From Verrucomicrobiota bacterium (GTDB taxonomy: Bacteria > Verrucomicrobiota > Verrucomicrobiia > Limisphaerales > AAA164-E04), in assembly GCA_023257935.1 (NCBI GenBank), contig JALRAZ010000029.1:1-42569 (forward strand): DNA of 42,569 nucleotides, read 5' to 3'. The translations under genes were made by a program, and so were the position numbers. Shown in pieces: positions 9,602 to 18,490 of this stretch; the stretch's first letter is position 1, and each line of letters begins with the position of its first letter. Under the pieces are notes generated by a model. The model did no database searches, was not told the origin of the DNA, and worked only from the letters and a program-made list of their open reading frames with translations.

Positions 9602-10560
9602 ATCACGATCCGATTTCTGCGCCAGATTTACCTGTGGTGCAAACCCACGCTTTATCCCGTCATTTCGGCAATATGGTAGCTCTGGATAAGCTAAACCTGA
9701 CCATCGAGAAAGGGGATCTCTTTGGATTTATTGGTTCCAATGGTGCAGGCAAGACAACCACTCTGCGTATCCTTGCGACCTTCCTAGCGCCCTCCTCAGG
9801 CCACGCGACCATCCTTGGACACAATGTCATCAAAGAGCCCGATGCTGTTAGGCATCTCATCGGCTACATGCCTGATTTCTTTGGGGTCTACAAGGATATG
9901 GAAGTCACCGAGTACCTGGACTTTTTTGCTGCCTGCTATCGCATTGATTCAAAGCAGCGCGAAAGCACCGTGAGCGACGTCTTGGAACTGGTCGGACTAA
10001 CGGAAAAAAAAGGGGCACTGATTGGAGCGCTCAGTCGAGGCATGCAACAGCGCATCGGCCTGGCACGGGTACTGATTCATGATCCACAGCTATTGCTGCT
10101 GGACGAACCGGCCAGCGGCCTGGATCCAAGGGCACGCATTGAAATGATGGCTATCCTGCAAGAACTGCAGCAGATGGGAAAAACCATCATCATCTCTAGT
10201 CATATCCTGAGCGAACTACAGAACCTCTGCAATCGAGTCGCCATCATTGAGCAAGGCAAATTGATCTATAGTGGCGATGTCGAGGGAGTGGCTAAGCAGT
10301 TGAGTCGCGACAGGGTGATCTTAGCAAGCATTCAGGGGGATTGGGAAAAAGCCATTGGCTATTTGAAGGCTCGTTCAGAAATCGCCGATGTCCAGTGGGA
10401 CAAGGATAGGTTAAGGATTACGATGGCAGATCAGCAATCCAATGTTGGGGTGATCGCCCAAACACTGGTAGCCAACCAGATTGACTTACTGAGCTTGACT
10501 GAAGATCAGTTAGGACTCGAGGAGGTTTTCATGCGTGTCACGAAGGGTGATACCCAGTAA
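9598..10560 (+). CDS. ABC transporter ATP-binding protein (ABC-2 exporter type)
   Basis: Walker A GSNGAGKTT, signature LSRGMQQRIGLARVLIHDPQLLLLDEPASGLDP, H-loop SSHILSE. Confidence 0.95.
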   Translation: MNHDPISAPDLPVVQTHALSRHFGNMVALDKLNLTIEKGDLFGFIGSNGAGKTTTLRILATFLAPSSGHATILGHNVIKEPDAVRHLIGYMPDFFGVYKDMEVTEYLDFFAACYRIDSKQRESTVSDVLELVGLTEKKGALIGALSRGMQQRIGLARVLIHDPQLLLLDEPASGLDPRARIEMMAILQELQQMGKTIIISSHILSELQNLCNRVAIIEQGKLIYSGDVEGVAKQLSRDRVILASIQGDWEKAIGYLKARSEIADVQWDKDRLRITMADQQSNVGVIAQTLVANQIDLLSLTEDQLGLEEVFMRVTKGDTQ

Positions 10561-10590
10561 GCGCCTCGGCAAGAGCATGCCATCGTCGTT

Positions 10591-12255
10591 ATGAGAAATT
10601 TACTGCCGGTTGTGGAGAGAGAGCTCAGGGTCACGGCGCGTCAGAAGGCGCTCTATGTGCACCGGGGCCTTCTCGCCTTTGTCGCCATGGGCATTGCCGG
10701 CATGTTAATGTTTTTCATGTGGCGCCTTCCCCCCAGTAGGATGGGGATCAGTGTTTTTTACACCCTCTCATGCCTTGCCTTCATCCATGCGGCAACAGTC
10801 GGCATCTGGATCACTTCGGATTGCATCAGTCAGGAGAGACGAGAGGGAACCCTGGGATTGCTGTTTCTCACTGATTTGGGAGGGCTGGACATCATCCTCG
10901 GTAAGTTGACAGCGACATCATTGAAGGCACTGACTGGTCTGCTTGCCATTTTCCCTGTTTTGGCTATCCCTCTCCTGCTAGGGAGTGTTGAAAGCCACGA
11001 GTTGTGGCGTGTCATGCTCGTGTTGGGTAACACCATGCTGCTTTCCCTGGCAGCAGGTATTTTCGTCTCAACACTGAGTCATAGTCCCAAGGGTGCCTTG
11101 ATCGGCACATTCCTCATGGTGGTGGCTCTGTTGGGGGGGGCACCCTTACTGCTGTGGTTGATCGGCTTTCTTGGTGGAGAGAGCTTGATTGGTGAAGGCG
11201 TTTTCCAGAAGGCCTCTCTTCACAGCGCCATCTATGGACTCATCCTTGGGTTCCAATCTAATTACCTGACCGAGGCAGCCTCCTACTGGCAGAGTCTTTG
11301 GATTAATTTCTTTTTGACGATCGGTTTCATTTCAGCTGCATCCATACTTCTGCCCAGGACCTGGCAATCTGAGGCGCGCGCAAAACCCAAGCGTGCCACG
11401 ATAAAGAATCCACTCAGCAAGCAAGCTCAAAGCGCCCAGATCCAGGGAAACCCCATAGCATGGCTCCACCAGCGCTCAACCAAGAGGTGGTTCAACCTCT
11501 GGCTTCCTTGGCTTGTTGGCCTGCTTTTTTGGGGATGGGCCAGTTACGTGCATGGCTCTTTGTTTTATGCTGAACCAAGCTCATGGGTCATGACTGCCTA
11601 CCTAAGCAGCGTGATCCTCAAGCTCATGATCAGCTCGGAAATGGCATACCGACTAAGCGATGATCGCCGTAGCGGTGCTTTAGAACTGCTTTTTGCTACA
11701 AGCATCACCACTTCTGAAATGATTCAGGGGCATCGCCAGGCACTTCATGGTAAATACCGAGGACCCATTATCCTGGTCAGCCTACTCAACGCAGGGTTCG
11801 GCTTATTGCTCATGCTTTGGGATGGGTTCGATACCAAAACAACCTGCATGGTACTGGCTCACCTGATGCTTCTCTGGCTGGATCTTAGAGCCCTGTTTTG
11901 GTTCGGCCTTTGGCGCAGCCTCAAATCTCCTAGCGGCAATCACGCTAACCGAACCATCACATTTTTCGCGCTGACACTTCCTTGGATCGTGTATGTGGGC
12001 ATGACCCTGTTCTCCTTCCAGATTTTCAGCGTTTTGTTCTTTGGCAACCGCCCCACACTTGGCCTAGAGCCAGGAACCATCATCCTTGCCACTTGGTTTT
12101 TGATTCAGTGCCCATGGGCTATTGGCCTAGCAATCTTAGGGCGACGTGAGATCACCAGCCATTTCCGGGTTTTGGCTACCTCAACCTCAGCCCAGCATCA
12201 ATCGCTACCGGTGTCGATCAGCCATCAAGGTGTGCCGGATTCCCCAACCACATAA
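10591..12255 (+). CDS. ABC-2 type transporter permease
   Basis: 554 aa with multiple hydrophobic segments; N-terminal VVERELRVTARQKALY and SQERREGTLGLLFLTDL are typical of ABC-2 permeases; directly downstream of the ATPase. Confidence 0.85.
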   Translation: MRNLLPVVERELRVTARQKALYVHRGLLAFVAMGIAGMLMFFMWRLPPSRMGISVFYTLSCLAFIHAATVGIWITSDCISQERREGTLGLLFLTDLGGLDIILGKLTATSLKALTGLLAIFPVLAIPLLLGSVESHELWRVMLVLGNTMLLSLAAGIFVSTLSHSPKGALIGTFLMVVALLGGAPLLLWLIGFLGGESLIGEGVFQKASLHSAIYGLILGFQSNYLTEAASYWQSLWINFFLTIGFISAASILLPRTWQSEARAKPKRATIKNPLSKQAQSAQIQGNPIAWLHQRSTKRWFNLWLPWLVGLLFWGWASYVHGSLFYAEPSSWVMTAYLSSVILKLMISSEMAYRLSDDRRSGALELLFATSITTSEMIQGHRQALHGKYRGPIILVSLLNAGFGLLLMLWDGFDTKTTCMVLAHLMLLWLDLRALFWFGLWRSLKSPSGNHANRTITFFALTLPWIVYVGMTLFSFQIFSVLFFGNRPTLGLEPGTIILATWFLIQCPWAIGLAILGRREITSHFRVLATSTSAQHQSLPVSISHQGVPDSPTT

Positions 12256-13709
12256 TCAGTTGGAAGTCGGTATTTGAACATCACCCGCTGGGTAGCATCC
12301 TTGAGACGCTGGGCATCAAGCACTAACTTTGTCACCGCCTCACCAGGTAAGAACTCGATGAGGTGAAAGCCCTCGACAGGAAGCTCGAGTGCCTCTTTCA
12401 GGCCGGGCAAGTCGACAATTCTCCGGCCGTTGACCTGATGAACCACAAGGTATCGGTAGTCCTGATATCCCAGATTGTAAGGGTCTGGCAATACAGCCGA
12501 AAGCACGACACAGGATGGGTTTTCTTCGCTAGGGGCCTGGCCCTTTAAACGCACAAGACGCACGGGAGCACGCCTTTCCCAATCGCGACCCCAGCTCCTC
12601 AGGAAGGGCTCGGTCAAGGGTTGAAAAAGCAATCCACCCGCCATCAGGTATGCTGGCGGCATGTCGTAGTTGGCAGTGGGTACGTATTCACTCTGATAAT
12701 TAGCCCGTGGCAACTCGAAGGCTACCTCCAACAAAGCTCCTTCGCGCCAAAGGGTCATGGCAACCTGATCCCCTGCCCAATGGCCCCGGGTAGCGAGGCG
12801 CTCTAGGGTCAGCTTGCCATAGGTTGGATCATCGTAATCCCCCATGATGTCGATATCAAAACCATCGACTGATAAGAGAATATCTTTGGCTTTTAATACA
12901 TTCTGATGACCGGGAATAGCGATGATTTCCGTGATGATCACCCCGCGCCTTGGACCCGTTAACTTGAGGTAATCCTGGGCAGCAGGGTTTTCGGACTTCT
13001 TCCAGTAAAAGTTAAAGAAACCCACCTCCGAAGGCTGATTTTGTTCAAGCCTAGTGAGCACTTCATGAATCAAAAAAGAAGGGATCGCGGCACATTTATT
13101 CCTGGCCTGAGCTACCGCCAGGCCGATGAGCTGATCACCCACTACAATGGCTTCAGATCGCCCGATTCCCTCAATTTCTGAGTCCAGTTCGAGCTGCGGA
13201 AGATCAATGAAGCTCAAGGGACTTCGCCCTACCCTGAGCCGATTAATATCTAATTTACGGTTTTCGAGTCGTCCATCGTTCCATCGAAGCAAGCGTGCCT
13301 CGCCGGTAGCAGGCACCGGGTCGGCAAATTCAACGGGCTGGAGACCATCCCAGAAAGCTGGATCCTGAACCTTCAGCAAAGCTAGGTTGAGGTGGTAGTC
13401 AATCCATTCCAGCGAAGCCTGAAACCATTCTCCACGCCCCCCCTTTTGCACCCGTATGGTCGTTTGGTCGAACAGGTCCTCCGCTGCGGTGATGATTTGC
13501 TCACCCTGGGTTACCACCCCAAACTTGACGTTGGATGCCGTACGGCGGGACCATGGCTGAAAAAATTCATATTGATGCCGAGTCACCTCAATCTTGATCA
13601 GGGAACTTGACCAACGATCAATCACATCGTCGGCCATGAGGGCAGGTTTGATACCACTCATCAAAATCAACCAACCCCAAACTGAAATGCTCCATATTGT
13701 TTGTTTCAT
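12225..13709 (-). CDS. Catalytically degenerate HtrA-like protein (pseudoprotease) with PDZ-like region
   Basis: 494 aa, colinear paralogue of the upstream gene: EGNRIMTNAHVV becomes QGEQIITAAEDL, HDCDLAILTVEDPTFFEGL becomes YHLNLALLKVQDPAFWDGL, and GNSGGPV is not preserved. Confidence 0.85.
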   Translation of the reverse strand: MKQTIWSISVWGWLILMSGIKPALMADDVIDRWSSSLIKIEVTRHQYEFFQPWSRRTASNVKFGVVTQGEQIITAAEDLFDQTTIRVQKGGRGEWFQASLEWIDYHLNLALLKVQDPAFWDGLQPVEFADPVPATGEARLLRWNDGRLENRKLDINRLRVGRSPLSFIDLPQLELDSEIEGIGRSEAIVVGDQLIGLAVAQARNKCAAIPSFLIHEVLTRLEQNQPSEVGFFNFYWKKSENPAAQDYLKLTGPRRGVIITEIIAIPGHQNVLKAKDILLSVDGFDIDIMGDYDDPTYGKLTLERLATRGHWAGDQVAMTLWREGALLEVAFELPRANYQSEYVPTANYDMPPAYLMAGGLLFQPLTEPFLRSWGRDWERRAPVRLVRLKGQAPSEENPSCVVLSAVLPDPYNLGYQDYRYLVVHQVNGRRIVDLPGLKEALELPVEGFHLIEFLPGEAVTKLVLDAQRLKDATQRVMFKYRLPTDYVVGESGTP

Positions 13710-15148
13710 AGCATTCGATCTTTTTGAATCCCGTAGGTTTGGAGGATCGCATCATTGGCCTTTTCAGCTTCGTTTCGATCCAGGCAATCAAAACCAAGTC
13801 GCTCGCCAAATTCGATGACGTGGTGGGAGCCTTCATGATCCTCCAGAGCTCGAACAACGTCTTCAAGCGAATCAATACGAATACCATTGATGGACTCAAC
13901 CAGCACCCTGCCCTTGATATCCATGTTGGCATTGACAGGGTGAGAGAGCACCGTGGAAAGCATGATGGGCTCTGAGCGAACCTCCTCGGGTTCAGCATTG
14001 CGTTTGTAGAAGAGTTCGTAGAGCAATCCGATACCCGCGACTGCTGACCAGTTCTGACCGAAGGTCGTCAGGTAATCGCGGCTCAAAGGGGTGAAGACCA
14101 GCCCTGCATAGACAAAATATTTGGGCGGCTCATACTGGTTTCCCTCCAATCTATCCTGTGCGTTGACTTCGACTGGCAAAGCTATTTCCAGAAGCTGACC
14201 CTCTCGCCATATCTTGACAGGAACCTCCTGGCCATGCTGGGCCTGACTGAACGCAATGGCGCCATGCACTTGGTTACCCTCGTATAGGATAGTGGCATCT
14301 GCTGCCACCTGATAGCCATTGATTTCAAGTAGCACATCATCTTCCTTGAGAAACGCCTTGGCAGACTCGCTCCTCAAGGTATCGACCCTGGCACCATCGG
14401 AGGGAGACTCCAATTTGAGGAACTGACGATAGGCTGGGTTGATGAGTGGCGAGAGACCGATTCCGGCCTGGGGAAACCCATTGTAAACCCCATCTTCAAC
14501 ATCCTTGAGAAAATGCTGAATGATGGGAGGAGGGATGAAGAAACCGGTATTTTCCAGGCCCGGAGTCCCTTGAAAAGCCACTCCCACCACCTGGTCGTCT
14601 TGGAGGACAGGCCCACCGGAATTACCTGGGTTAATGGCCGCGTCAGTCTGAACTGCCAAGAGACTTCGGTTACCTGGTTGGACATAGTTGATAAGTTCGA
14701 TGCGACTGACAACCCCGCTGGTAAAAGATATTTGCTCCCCCCCAGCCGGATAACCGATGGTGTTGACCACCGAGCGCACCTTGGGCAGGACTCCGATTGG
14801 GAGAGGATTTAGCCCCTCAAAAAAAGTTGGGTCCTCAACGGTGAGTATGGCTAAATCACAATCGTGTCCGACGTAGGCAATCTCTGCAAGATGCGGGCGG
14901 GAATCCTGAAAGCGCCTGACTTGTATTTGCTTGGCCCAGCTCACCACGTGGGCGTTGGTCATGATCCGGTTGCCTTCAATCACAAAACCCGATCCTGTTG
15001 AGCCCCTGACTCGAGAAGCATTCCAAGGTTCATCCCAATCCGGTTCCTGACTGAAGGTCATGATTTGAATGACCGATTTTTCAGGCTCATCGGCCCTGAG
15101 GGAAATCATCAGGGCGAGCAGAATCATGATGGAAGTTATTGGTTTCAA
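13706..15148 (-). CDS. Trypsin-like serine protease, HtrA/Deg family, exported, with PDZ-like regions
   Basis: 480 aa; signal-like N-terminus; catalytic motifs TNAHVV, CDLAIL, INPGNSGGPV; C-terminal PDZ-like segments (LLEINGYQVA; VESINGIRI). Confidence 0.93.
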   Translation of the reverse strand: MKPITSIMILLALMISLRADEPEKSVIQIMTFSQEPDWDEPWNASRVRGSTGSGFVIEGNRIMTNAHVVSWAKQIQVRRFQDSRPHLAEIAYVGHDCDLAILTVEDPTFFEGLNPLPIGVLPKVRSVVNTIGYPAGGEQISFTSGVVSRIELINYVQPGNRSLLAVQTDAAINPGNSGGPVLQDDQVVGVAFQGTPGLENTGFFIPPPIIQHFLKDVEDGVYNGFPQAGIGLSPLINPAYRQFLKLESPSDGARVDTLRSESAKAFLKEDDVLLEINGYQVAADATILYEGNQVHGAIAFSQAQHGQEVPVKIWREGQLLEIALPVEVNAQDRLEGNQYEPPKYFVYAGLVFTPLSRDYLTTFGQNWSAVAGIGLLYELFYKRNAEPEEVRSEPIMLSTVLSHPVNANMDIKGRVLVESINGIRIDSLEDVVRALEDHEGSHHVIEFGERLGFDCLDRNEAEKANDAILQTYGIQKDRML

Positions 15149-15359
15149 GATACTCGAACATGCGTCCTTTCGGTTGCAGGGTCAAGTATGGATAGGGCGA
15201 GCATCAGCCCCAAGCAAGGCGAGTCATTCCCATGTCCAGCGAGGATGCCATTGGGTGGCTACCCCAAGGGCTGGGCATCACATAAAAAATGGTTACTTCC
15301 CCAATGAGGAGCACTGAATTTTGCTTCCAAATCCGCTTTGAATCCTTAGCTTTTGAGCC

Positions 15360-16718
15360 ATGCACCCCCTCATTCAATTGATTGCGTTGGCAACCATGTT
15401 TCTTGGCTATCAGCGTGATTCGCTCGCCGAGGACTGGCCCGGTTTTTTGGGGCTGCGTGGCGATTCCATCTCCCATGAGACGGGCCTGCTGAAATCTTGG
15501 CCTGATCAAGGACCTCCCCTGGCATGGAAAAAAACCGTGGGCACAGGCTACAGCGCGCCTTCGATCCGCGGCGATTTACTGGTGCTTCACCATCGCCTTG
15601 GGAAGGAGGAAGTGGTTGAAGCCATGGATCCTCTGAGCGGTGAATCCCAATGGCGCCACGCCTATCCCAGTGCGTATATAGACCCATATGGCTACAACAA
15701 CGGCCCGCGTTGTACACCGCTGCTGACCCAAGACAGGTGCTATGGTCTGGGAGCCGAAGGCAAGCTCTTTTGCCTGGACTTGATGCGCGGCGAGCTCATC
15801 TGGGAACGTGATACGGCGAGGGATTTTCAGATACCAGAGGCCTTTTTCGGTGTCGGTAGCACCCCATTGCTGGAGGGGAATAAGCTGATCGTCATGCTCG
15901 GGGCTCAACCCAACGCTGGGGTGGTGGCCTTCGATGCCCAAACAGGCGCAACGCTTTGGACGGCAGTTGGCAAAGAGACCTGGGACGGCGAGCCCAAAAC
16001 CGGATGGCGTGGTGAGCCTATCGTACGATGGCAAGGGCATGAAAAACAAGCATCCTACGCCTCCCCAGTAGCTGCCACCATCCATGGAAGGAGGCATATT
16101 TTGTGTCTCATGCGGCAAGGCCTTGTGTCACTGGATCCTGAAACAGGCAAGGAACAATTTCATTTCTGGTTCAGAGCAACGGTGAATGAGAGCGTGAATG
16201 CCATGAATCCAGTGGTTTCGGGGGATACCATCCTCCTGTCCGCTGCCTACTACCGAGTTGGGGCAGTGCTACTGAAGGTGGCATCCGATGGCAGGAGTGT
16301 CTCACCTCTCTGGCGCTCGCTTGCACTGGAGGTCCACTGGTCAACCCCCTTGTTGATTGATGGACACCTCTACGCCTTCAGTGGGCGCAATGAACCGGAC
16401 GCTCGATTTCGATGTGTTGAAATGGCCACAGGCGAGGTCAAATGGGACCAGGATGAGAGCTGGCGTAAGAGCTATCAGGGACCCCCTGAAAAATATGGTA
16501 GAGGATCTGCCATCCTAGCCGACGGCAAGCTCATCGCAATGGGTGAGGCCGGTCAGCTTGGGCTCTTCAACCCCACCCCTGCTGGGCCTGAGGAGATCAG
16601 TCATTTTCAAGTACCCGAAATGAAATATCCCTGCTGGACCGCACCCGTTCTTTCTGAGGGAAGACTGTTTCTGCGCAGTGAGGACAAGCTCATTTGTTAT
16701 GACCTGAAGCCACACTGA
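15360..16718 (+). CDS. PQQ-like beta-propeller repeat protein, exported
   Basis: 452 aa; N-terminal signal, WPGFLGLRGDS start, repeated blades with V.A.D..TG...W (VEAMDPLSGESQW, LFCLDLMRGELIWE, VVAFDAQTGATLW). Confidence 0.9.
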   Translation: MHPLIQLIALATMFLGYQRDSLAEDWPGFLGLRGDSISHETGLLKSWPDQGPPLAWKKTVGTGYSAPSIRGDLLVLHHRLGKEEVVEAMDPLSGESQWRHAYPSAYIDPYGYNNGPRCTPLLTQDRCYGLGAEGKLFCLDLMRGELIWERDTARDFQIPEAFFGVGSTPLLEGNKLIVMLGAQPNAGVVAFDAQTGATLWTAVGKETWDGEPKTGWRGEPIVRWQGHEKQASYASPVAATIHGRRHILCLMRQGLVSLDPETGKEQFHFWFRATVNESVNAMNPVVSGDTILLSAAYYRVGAVLLKVASDGRSVSPLWRSLALEVHWSTPLLIDGHLYAFSGRNEPDARFRCVEMATGEVKWDQDESWRKSYQGPPEKYGRGSAILADGKLIAMGEAGQLGLFNPTPAGPEEISHFQVPEMKYPCWTAPVLSEGRLFLRSEDKLICYDLKPH

Positions 16719-16721
16719 AGC

Positions 16722-17567
16722 TCAGGAAAGGATGATTTGAGATAGGGCGTTGCGGAATCGGCGATAGCTCAGGAGGAATAAACACATCGGAGGGATCATC
16801 GCAACGAAGGATCCTGCCATCAGAGCAGCATAGGGAAAACGAAGGCTACTGCCGTAGAGACTTGCCAGCGCTAAAGGAAGCGTTTGCTGAGCGTCCCCCT
16901 TCAAGACGACCAGAGGAATGAGATGCTCATTCCAGGCGAGGATGAAGTGTATCAATCCGTAGCTCAGCAGGCAGGAACCCAGCATGGGCAGCAACAGCCA
17001 GTATGCGCGCCATTCGGTGGCGCCTTCGATGCAGGCCACTTCGAGGTAAGCATCAGGAACCTGCCTGAATGCTTGAGTAAAAAAAAGAATCCCAAGCCCA
17101 CTGGCCATACCGGGAAACATGACCCCCCAAACAGAGCCATGCAGACCGATAAAATTCACCCAATCAAGGAGAGGCACCACTAACATTTGACGCGGTAGCA
17201 CAACCGTGCAGAGGCAAGCCAGCATCAGCAGGGCTCTTGCTCTAAATCTTAGTTTAGCAAAAGCAAAACCTGCCATCGATGTGAGCATCACAGCCCCCAA
17301 GGATTGGCCAAGAGCCATGCACAAGGACAGCCCTAAAACCCGCCAAAACGGGAACCACTCGCCCGCCAAGAGGCGGCGCAAAGGCTCAAGATCCCAACGG
17401 GTGGGCATGAGCGACATGGGCTGAAAAATTTCCTGATTATCCTTAAATATGGACAGGAACATCCATAAGAACGGGTAGGCAAACACCAACCCGATGGGGA
17501 TCAGCAGCCACCACCCCCACGGCCAGGCACCTGGTGAAGGGCCACTGAGACGAGACTCAACCCTCAT
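16722..17567 (-). CDS. Carbohydrate ABC transporter permease (MalG/UgpE-like)
   Basis: 281 aa; EAA loop EVACIEGATEWRAYWLLLPMLG; six hydrophobic segments; ATGA overlap with the upstream permease. Confidence 0.92.
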   Translation of the reverse strand: MRVESRLSGPSPGAWPWGWWLLIPIGLVFAYPFLWMFLSIFKDNQEIFQPMSLMPTRWDLEPLRRLLAGEWFPFWRVLGLSLCMALGQSLGAVMLTSMAGFAFAKLRFRARALLMLACLCTVVLPRQMLVVPLLDWVNFIGLHGSVWGVMFPGMASGLGILFFTQAFRQVPDAYLEVACIEGATEWRAYWLLLPMLGSCLLSYGLIHFILAWNEHLIPLVVLKGDAQQTLPLALASLYGSSLRFPYAALMAGSFVAMIPPMCLFLLSYRRFRNALSQIILS

Positions 17568-18460
17568 GCCTTACTTCCTCCAGTTTGCTGAGAGTATTTT
17601 CTGCCAAACCAAGCCATCAACCCAAGGATACCTAACAAGCACGGGGCGATGGCAATCCCCATGGCCGCTGCGCTGCCAAAGCGCCCAAAAGTAAGGGCAC
17701 TTTGATAGAGGTAGGATACAAGCATCAGGCCAGCATCCGCTGTGCCACCAGAACCACCAAGCAACACGTAGGCACCGCTGAAAAGGGCAAAAGCATCCAC
17801 GATCAGGTAGATTAGGCAAAATAGCAGCACATGCCTGAGGCCTGGCAAAGTCACCCACCAAAACCGGTGCCAGGCATGGCGACTTTCTATCTGCAAGGCT
17901 TCATAATACATGCTCGGTATCGCCTGCATACCTGAATGGACAAAGAAGGTGATGAAGCCCAACCACCTCCAAATGCACTGGAGGACGAGGGCTGCGAGGA
18001 TTACATCGGGATCCTTGAGCCAATTGATCGGCTGCCCGCCCAGTGGCATCACAAACCACTGATTGAGTAATCCGGCTCGCCCGTGAAACACCAACAAGAA
18101 AAGTAGGGCAAGGACCGCGGGTGGCGTCAACCCTGGCACCAGCAGGACAAACTGGATGACTGATCGCCAGCGTGATGCAAGACTTTGCAAAGCATGCGCC
18201 AGGACCAAGGAAAGCGGGAGGATGCACAGGAGACTACCAAGGGCGTAGATGGATGTGTTTCTGATAGCCTTAAAGTAGCGGGCATCATCAAGCAGGGCTC
18301 GGTAGTGATCAAAGCCGACAAATGAACCTTCCCCGACCAACGTGTTGGCGTAAAAGCTTAGGCGCACCCCACCTATCAAGGGCACTAACCAAAAGAGTAC
18401 AAAACAGAGGAAGAAAGGCCCGAGCAATCCAATCAAGGATCGATATCGGAGTTGTTTCAT
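17564..18460 (-). CDS. Carbohydrate ABC transporter permease (MalF/UgpA-like)
   Basis: 298 aa; EALQIESRHAWHRFWWVTLPGLRHVLLF EAA-like motif; GPFFLCFVLFWLVPLIGGVRLSFY N-terminus. Confidence 0.92.
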   Translation of the reverse strand: MKQLRYRSLIGLLGPFFLCFVLFWLVPLIGGVRLSFYANTLVGEGSFVGFDHYRALLDDARYFKAIRNTSIYALGSLLCILPLSLVLAHALQSLASRWRSVIQFVLLVPGLTPPAVLALLFLLVFHGRAGLLNQWFVMPLGGQPINWLKDPDVILAALVLQCIWRWLGFITFFVHSGMQAIPSMYYEALQIESRHAWHRFWWVTLPGLRHVLLFCLIYLIVDAFALFSGAYVLLGGSGGTADAGLMLVSYLYQSALTFGRFGSAAAMGIAIAPCLLGILGLMAWFGRKYSQQTGGSKA

Positions 18461-18490
18461 GCCGCACTCCTCAGGCGAAGGGGTCCCCCA

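Noticed and set aside
15576-16118. 180-aa antisense ORF inside the PQQ-propeller gene
   Set aside because: No family features; the sense strand has clear PQQ-like repeats.
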